This document shows, one piece after another, positions 6,212-9,030 of a stretch of DNA of 9,030 bases (position 1 is its first letter; every line of letters starts with the position of its first letter). Origin of the DNA: Spartobacteria bacterium (lineage in GTDB: Bacteria; Verrucomicrobiota; Verrucomicrobiae; Chthoniobacterales; UBA6821). Below the pieces are notes generated by a model that saw nothing but the letters and a program-made list of their open reading frames with translations, was not told the DNA's origin and searched no databases. Location: assembly GCA_003136515.1 (NCBI GenBank), contig PLEU01000117.1:9174-18203 (forward strand), written 5' to 3'. The position numbers and the translations under genes were made by a program.

Positions 6212-7822
6212 CTAACAGTCTTTCTCGGCGGAATGGAGTGGCTTTATCTCAAAATAGTCAAATTCAGCCGAGTGATGGCTTCCACTCAAGTCCTGCGCAC
6301 AGATTCCTACCATGGCACCGGTGAAACGGAGCGTTGAACCGTAGTCATCAGAAAGTTTGGTCATCTCCAAAGCAGGCCCGATTTTCTGCCACTTCACCCC
6401 ATCTGGAGAACCGCTGAACTGGAGCCCGCCATCAAGAATCATCGCTTTCATAAAAACAAGGGGCCAATCATTGATGACTACTTCGCTAGCGCTAATCTCC
6501 TCGTAGTTACCTTCGTCCGTCAGCACGATGCCGAGGACTTTTCCCAGTATTTCATGATGGGTGACGCGAAGATAATAATGCTGCCTGGTATCATAGTAGC
6601 AGATCAAACCGGCCATCTGCGTGAAGTGCTTTGGCTCGAATCTCATGCAGGTCTGGATTTTACAGGCGAAGAACCCAAGCCGCTTGGCGATGAGGCTTTG
6701 CCGGAAGAGCGAATGCAGGGATTCTCCTCCACGCAGGCGCAGCCACCCGGGCGATTCGTTCAGATCTAGCCATGAAGTTTCCACCGGCGCACGCAGACTG
6801 CACCAGTGCAGGTCAAGAACCGGTGAGTCAAAGTCATCCCGTGCTTCAGCTTCAGGCCACGACTGTTCAACTACGCCCAGAGGCGCCTTTAAGACCGTTA
6901 CGGGATGAAAACCGCCTTGGGCAAGCCTCAGCCATCCATCCCCCGACCACTCGACTTTCTGGAGGCAAGTCTCACGCCCCAGAATACAAAAGCGTCCCCC
7001 CCCCTGACTGACAGGGCGCGAGGCGAGATGCGCCAGATACCACTCCCCAGAGAGGGACTGGACCAATTCACCGTGACCTGATTTTTGCAAATCCAGAGAG
7101 GGTTCATCACGCGAAGTGAGGACGGAATGCTGCGGATCAACCTCATACGGGCCGATAATTGACCGGGAGCGGGCCATGGATATACCATGATTCCATCCCG
7201 TTCCTCCCTCGGCCAGCATCAGATAATACCATCCGTCGTGCTTGTATAGATTTGGCCCCTCCAGGAGAACCCCCTCCTTTTCTAGAATTGGAATCATCGG
7301 CCCGATCAGGATTTGCGATATCGGATCATACTCCTGAATCACGATGCCTGAGAAACGTTGGAGTCCCTTCTTTCGAAAGTCCCATATCATGTTGACCAGC
7401 CATTTCCGGCCGTCGTCATCGTGAAACAGCGATGGGTCAAACCCTATCGCGTTCAATGCCACCGGTTCGGACCAGGGCCCGAGAATGTCGGTAGTGGTAG
7501 TAAGATAAATACTGAGATCCTTGAATGGCCTGCCTATACCAGCAGTGCGTACCGTCGTATAAATCAGCCAAAATTGGCCGTCATGATGACTGAGCGATGG
7601 TGCCCAGACTCCGCAGGAATCGGCAATGCCCCGCAAATTAAGCTGCGACTTGCGTGTCAGTGCATAGGCGATCAGACGCCAATGGACAAGATCGCGCGAG
7701 TGATGAATTGGGACACCCGGAAACCACTCAAAGCTACTATTGGCGATATAATAGTCTTCGCCAACCCGGACAATGCTGGGGTCGGGGAAAAAACCCGGGA
7801 GGATGGGGTTGGTGATGTTCAT
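6212..7822 (-). CDS. GH43 beta-xylosidase / alpha-L-arabinofuranosidase (SXA/XynB type)
   Basis: A 536-residue inverting glycoside hydrolase that should release xylose from the non-reducing end of xylo-oligosaccharides. It has no signal peptide, so it is probably cytoplasmic. An N-terminal five-bladed propeller carries PGFFPDPS with general base D14, GFDPS with D129 (pKa modulator), and LLEGPNLYK with general acid E188. H250 in SGHGELVQ matches the conserved active-site His. This spacing is what is known for Selenomonas SXA-like enzymes. From about residue 329 (DDFDSP) a beta-sandwich domain follows, ending in GAMVGICAQDLSG and FDYFEI, as in GH43 subfamily 11. The ATG at 7822 was chosen because family members begin almost directly with the ITNPILPGF motif. 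An in-frame TTG at 7882 would add 20 residues unlike the family. No clear Shine-Dalgarno sequence precedes either start. The gene lies 78 bases after the GH39 stop. The usual EGPH reads EGPN here, and a G9 run encodes Gln-Gly-Gly-Gly near residue 274. Confidence 0.95.
   Translation of the reverse strand: MNITNPILPGFFPDPSIVRVGEDYYIANSSFEWFPGVPIHHSRDLVHWRLIAYALTRKSQLNLRGIADSCGVWAPSLSHHDGQFWLIYTTVRTAGIGRPFKDLSIYLTTTTDILGPWSEPVALNAIGFDPSLFHDDDGRKWLVNMIWDFRKKGLQRFSGIVIQEYDPISQILIGPMIPILEKEGVLLEGPNLYKHDGWYYLMLAEGGTGWNHGISMARSRSIIGPYEVDPQHSVLTSRDEPSLDLQKSGHGELVQSLSGEWYLAHLASRPVSQGGGRFCILGRETCLQKVEWSGDGWLRLAQGGFHPVTVLKAPLGVVEQSWPEAEARDDFDSPVLDLHWCSLRAPVETSWLDLNESPGWLRLRGGESLHSLFRQSLIAKRLGFFACKIQTCMRFEPKHFTQMAGLICYYDTRQHYYLRVTHHEILGKVLGIVLTDEGNYEEISASEVVINDWPLVFMKAMILDGGLQFSGSPDGVKWQKIGPALEMTKLSDDYGSTLRFTGAMVGICAQDLSGSHHSAEFDYFEIKPLHSAEKDC
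6996..7004 (-). repeat. G9 homopolymer inside the GH43 gene
   Basis: Nine C on the plus strand, read as nine G in the coding strand. The run encodes the end of Gln, Gly, Gly and most of a third Gly in the SQGGGRF loop. The frame is intact as given. A one-base change would truncate the enzyme before its beta-sandwich domain. Confidence 0.9.
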
Positions 7823-7900
7823 CAAGTACAGCAGTTGGGAATTGCTTATTCTTGATTGTCCATCGGAAGCAGAAGCAAGCAATCAGCAAGTCTTACTTCG

Positions 7901-9030
7901 CTACTCTTCCCTCACCAAGATCACAGCCCATGGAGTCAGTGTTAACTCTGCGAGGAGAACTCCTTGTTCATCGGCTAAAAGAGTGAATTTTTTAGTGGCT
8001 CTGGCGGCTTCGCGGAGTATGTCTGCCTGAGCCCGATCGGGAGGTTCGGGACCTCCCATACCTTCCCAAAATGCCATCGCGTTGCCATGATCACGATCCA
8101 GCAACTCCACCCAAAACCGTGCATGAGGCGAAAGACCGGTGAGTTCAAGTTTCAGTATTTCATCAGAACCGAGCGCCAGAACTTCATTGGCCTTGTCCCG
8201 ATTGTCAAAAGAGGCAGGAACCGAAAGCGGCATCACTGCTGGATAATGCCAGGCAAGAGCCGCCAGCTTTCCACTGGCGCGATGACGCGAAATTACGGAA
8301 TTTTTTCCTCGATCAAGCAGTTCATCACCCAGCGCACCTAGAAATCGGTATGCGTGATAGGAGGGCTTCACAATTCCCTGATAATTAATCATCCCAAACC
8401 CGCCGTGAAAAATCGTGTCGCCTGCTCCACCTTCCTCGAAGACATCAGTGAATGTCCAGTAGGCAAGCGAATCGACCGTGCCGATGGATCCAATGTTCGC
8501 CCGGACAATGTAGGTAGCCGCCTGGAGGTAATCGTGGGTGAAATCGCGCGGAGAAGAACTGGAATTCCACTCCGTGAGGTGGATCTCCACATCGGGAAAC
8601 TCGCTGGCATCGATCATCCTGCGAAGGAGAGCGAGATCAGTGGGAGTGGCGTCTGCTCCTCGCGTGAGCTTGCTGCCTTGGCCATGCTCATCGAGAGCCC
8701 AGTCAGTCGGGTAGGGATGGCAGGAAACAAAATCCAGTGGCAAATGCTCGCGCTGGCAAAAATCAAGAAATTGCTCCAGCCAGACCGGCTTCCAATCAAG
8801 GGCATCCAGATCCTCTGCCTCCAGCACCGTCCGGTGACAGGAATGATCTTCCGTTTCCCCATCAAAACGGGCGTCGGGAACAAAATTGCTCGTTGCCGGT
8901 CCTCCGACTCGCAGACTGGCATCCACTGACTTCACCGCCCGCGTGCTCACTCGGTAGAGTTCAAAATATTCACTCTTTGTGCCACGGAAAAAGGGATTCA
9001 GATTCGCCTCGTTCCAGACTTCGAAATACC
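7901..9030 (-). CDS. GH39 beta-xylosidase, N-terminus beyond window edge
   Basis: A retaining beta-xylosidase acting on xylo-oligosaccharides. The reading frame enters at 9028 and runs 375 codons to TAG at 7901, while full-length family members are about 500 residues. The first visible residues are YFEVWNEANL. The Glu of WNE (visible residue 7, codon 9008-9010) is the expected acid/base. The nucleophile lies in IHLTEWNSS at visible residue 153 (codon 8570-8572). Other family hallmarks: VGGPATS, SCHPYPTDW, DSLAYWTFTDVFEE, GGFGMINYQGIVKPSYHAYRFL, then a C-terminal beta domain ending in WAVILV. A GTG at 8950 is in frame but is not the start, because the acid/base motif lies upstream of it. A stretch of about 30 acidic residues (VPDARFDGETED and following) sits between VGGPATS and the WLEQFLDFC helix. 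It contains no frameshift. The signal peptide and localisation cannot be judged. The gene is first in the visible series, ahead of the GH43 gene. Confidence 0.95.
   Translation of the reverse strand, partial: YFEVWNEANLNPFFRGTKSEYFELYRVSTRAVKSVDASLRVGGPATSNFVPDARFDGETEDHSCHRTVLEAEDLDALDWKPVWLEQFLDFCQREHLPLDFVSCHPYPTDWALDEHGQGSKLTRGADATPTDLALLRRMIDASEFPDVEIHLTEWNSSSSPRDFTHDYLQAATYIVRANIGSIGTVDSLAYWTFTDVFEEGGAGDTIFHGGFGMINYQGIVKPSYHAYRFLGALGDELLDRGKNSVISRHRASGKLAALAWHYPAVMPLSVPASFDNRDKANEVLALGSDEILKLELTGLSPHARFWVELLDRDHGNAMAFWEGMGGPEPPDRAQADILREAARATKKFTLLADEQGVLLAELTLTPWAVILVREE

Noticed and set aside
6194..6212. An AGGGC/GCCCT inverted repeat just after the GH43 stop as a terminator.
   Set aside because: The stem is only 4-5 bp with a very short loop, and no U run follows in the direction of transcription.
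7823..7882. A TTG start at 7882 extending the GH43 protein by 20 residues.
   Set aside because: The extension is unlike the family, whose members begin just before the PGFxPDPS motif; the ATG at 7822 gives the usual length and the D14/E188 spacing.
8948..8950. GTG as a start codon for the GH39 gene.
   Set aside because: The frame is open upstream to the window edge and encodes the essential WNEA acid/base motif, so the gene begins outside the window.
1..9030. Search for CRISPR repeats, tRNA or rRNA genes, transposases, inverted-repeat ends and integrase sites.
   Set aside because: None seen by eye; almost all bases are accounted for by five protein-coding genes.

Overview
The window reads as part of a plant-polysaccharide (xylan) utilisation locus of a bacterium that is probably from Verrucomicrobiota. 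That placement is an inference. It rests on the very large secreted protein built from several 'YQWY...YDVVVSNPYG' Ig-like modules and rich in Asn, Thr and Ser, on weak Shine-Dalgarno signals, and on a xylan-degrading gene set without SusC/SusD-type genes in view. All five recognised genes lie on the minus strand with short gaps, so transcription runs from the right edge to the left edge. They are probably one or two operons.

In transcription order: (1) 7901-9030, a GH39 beta-xylosidase whose N-terminus lies beyond the right edge. (2) 6212-7822, a complete GH43 beta-xylosidase of the two-domain SXA/XynB type. (3) 1603-6072, a secreted modular protein of about 1490 residues with two different esterase domains: an N-terminal SGNH/GDSL domain resembling carbohydrate esterase family 3, and a SASA domain resembling CE6 or sialate O-acetylesterases. 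Between and after them are a duplicated jelly-roll-like module plus Ig-like module, a third jelly-roll-like module, a third Ig-like module and a terminal Fn3-like domain. (4) 723-1577, a small secreted SGNH hydrolase that is a paralogue of the N-terminal domain of gene 3. (5) 1-679, the N-terminal 226 residues of a NagA-type N-acetylglucosamine-6-phosphate deacetylase, running off the left edge.

Inferred joint function: the two exported proteins remove O-acetyl groups from acetylated xylan or similar glycans outside the cytoplasm. The resulting xylo-oligosaccharides are imported and cut to xylose by the two beta-xylosidases, which use different mechanisms (retaining GH39, inverting GH43). NagA does not fit a pure xylan pathway. 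It suggests that an amino-sugar branch is co-transcribed, or that a new unit begins at the left edge.

The parts most worth a second look are the dual-esterase architecture, the unnamed module of about 180 residues that occurs twice, the altered Asp-x-x-His spacing in the SASA domain, and the G7, G8 and G9 runs inside three consecutive genes. No RNA genes, CRISPR arrays, insertion sequences or convincing terminators were seen. There is no gene-free stretch over 300 bases; the longest is the roughly 140-base gap between genes 2 and 3.
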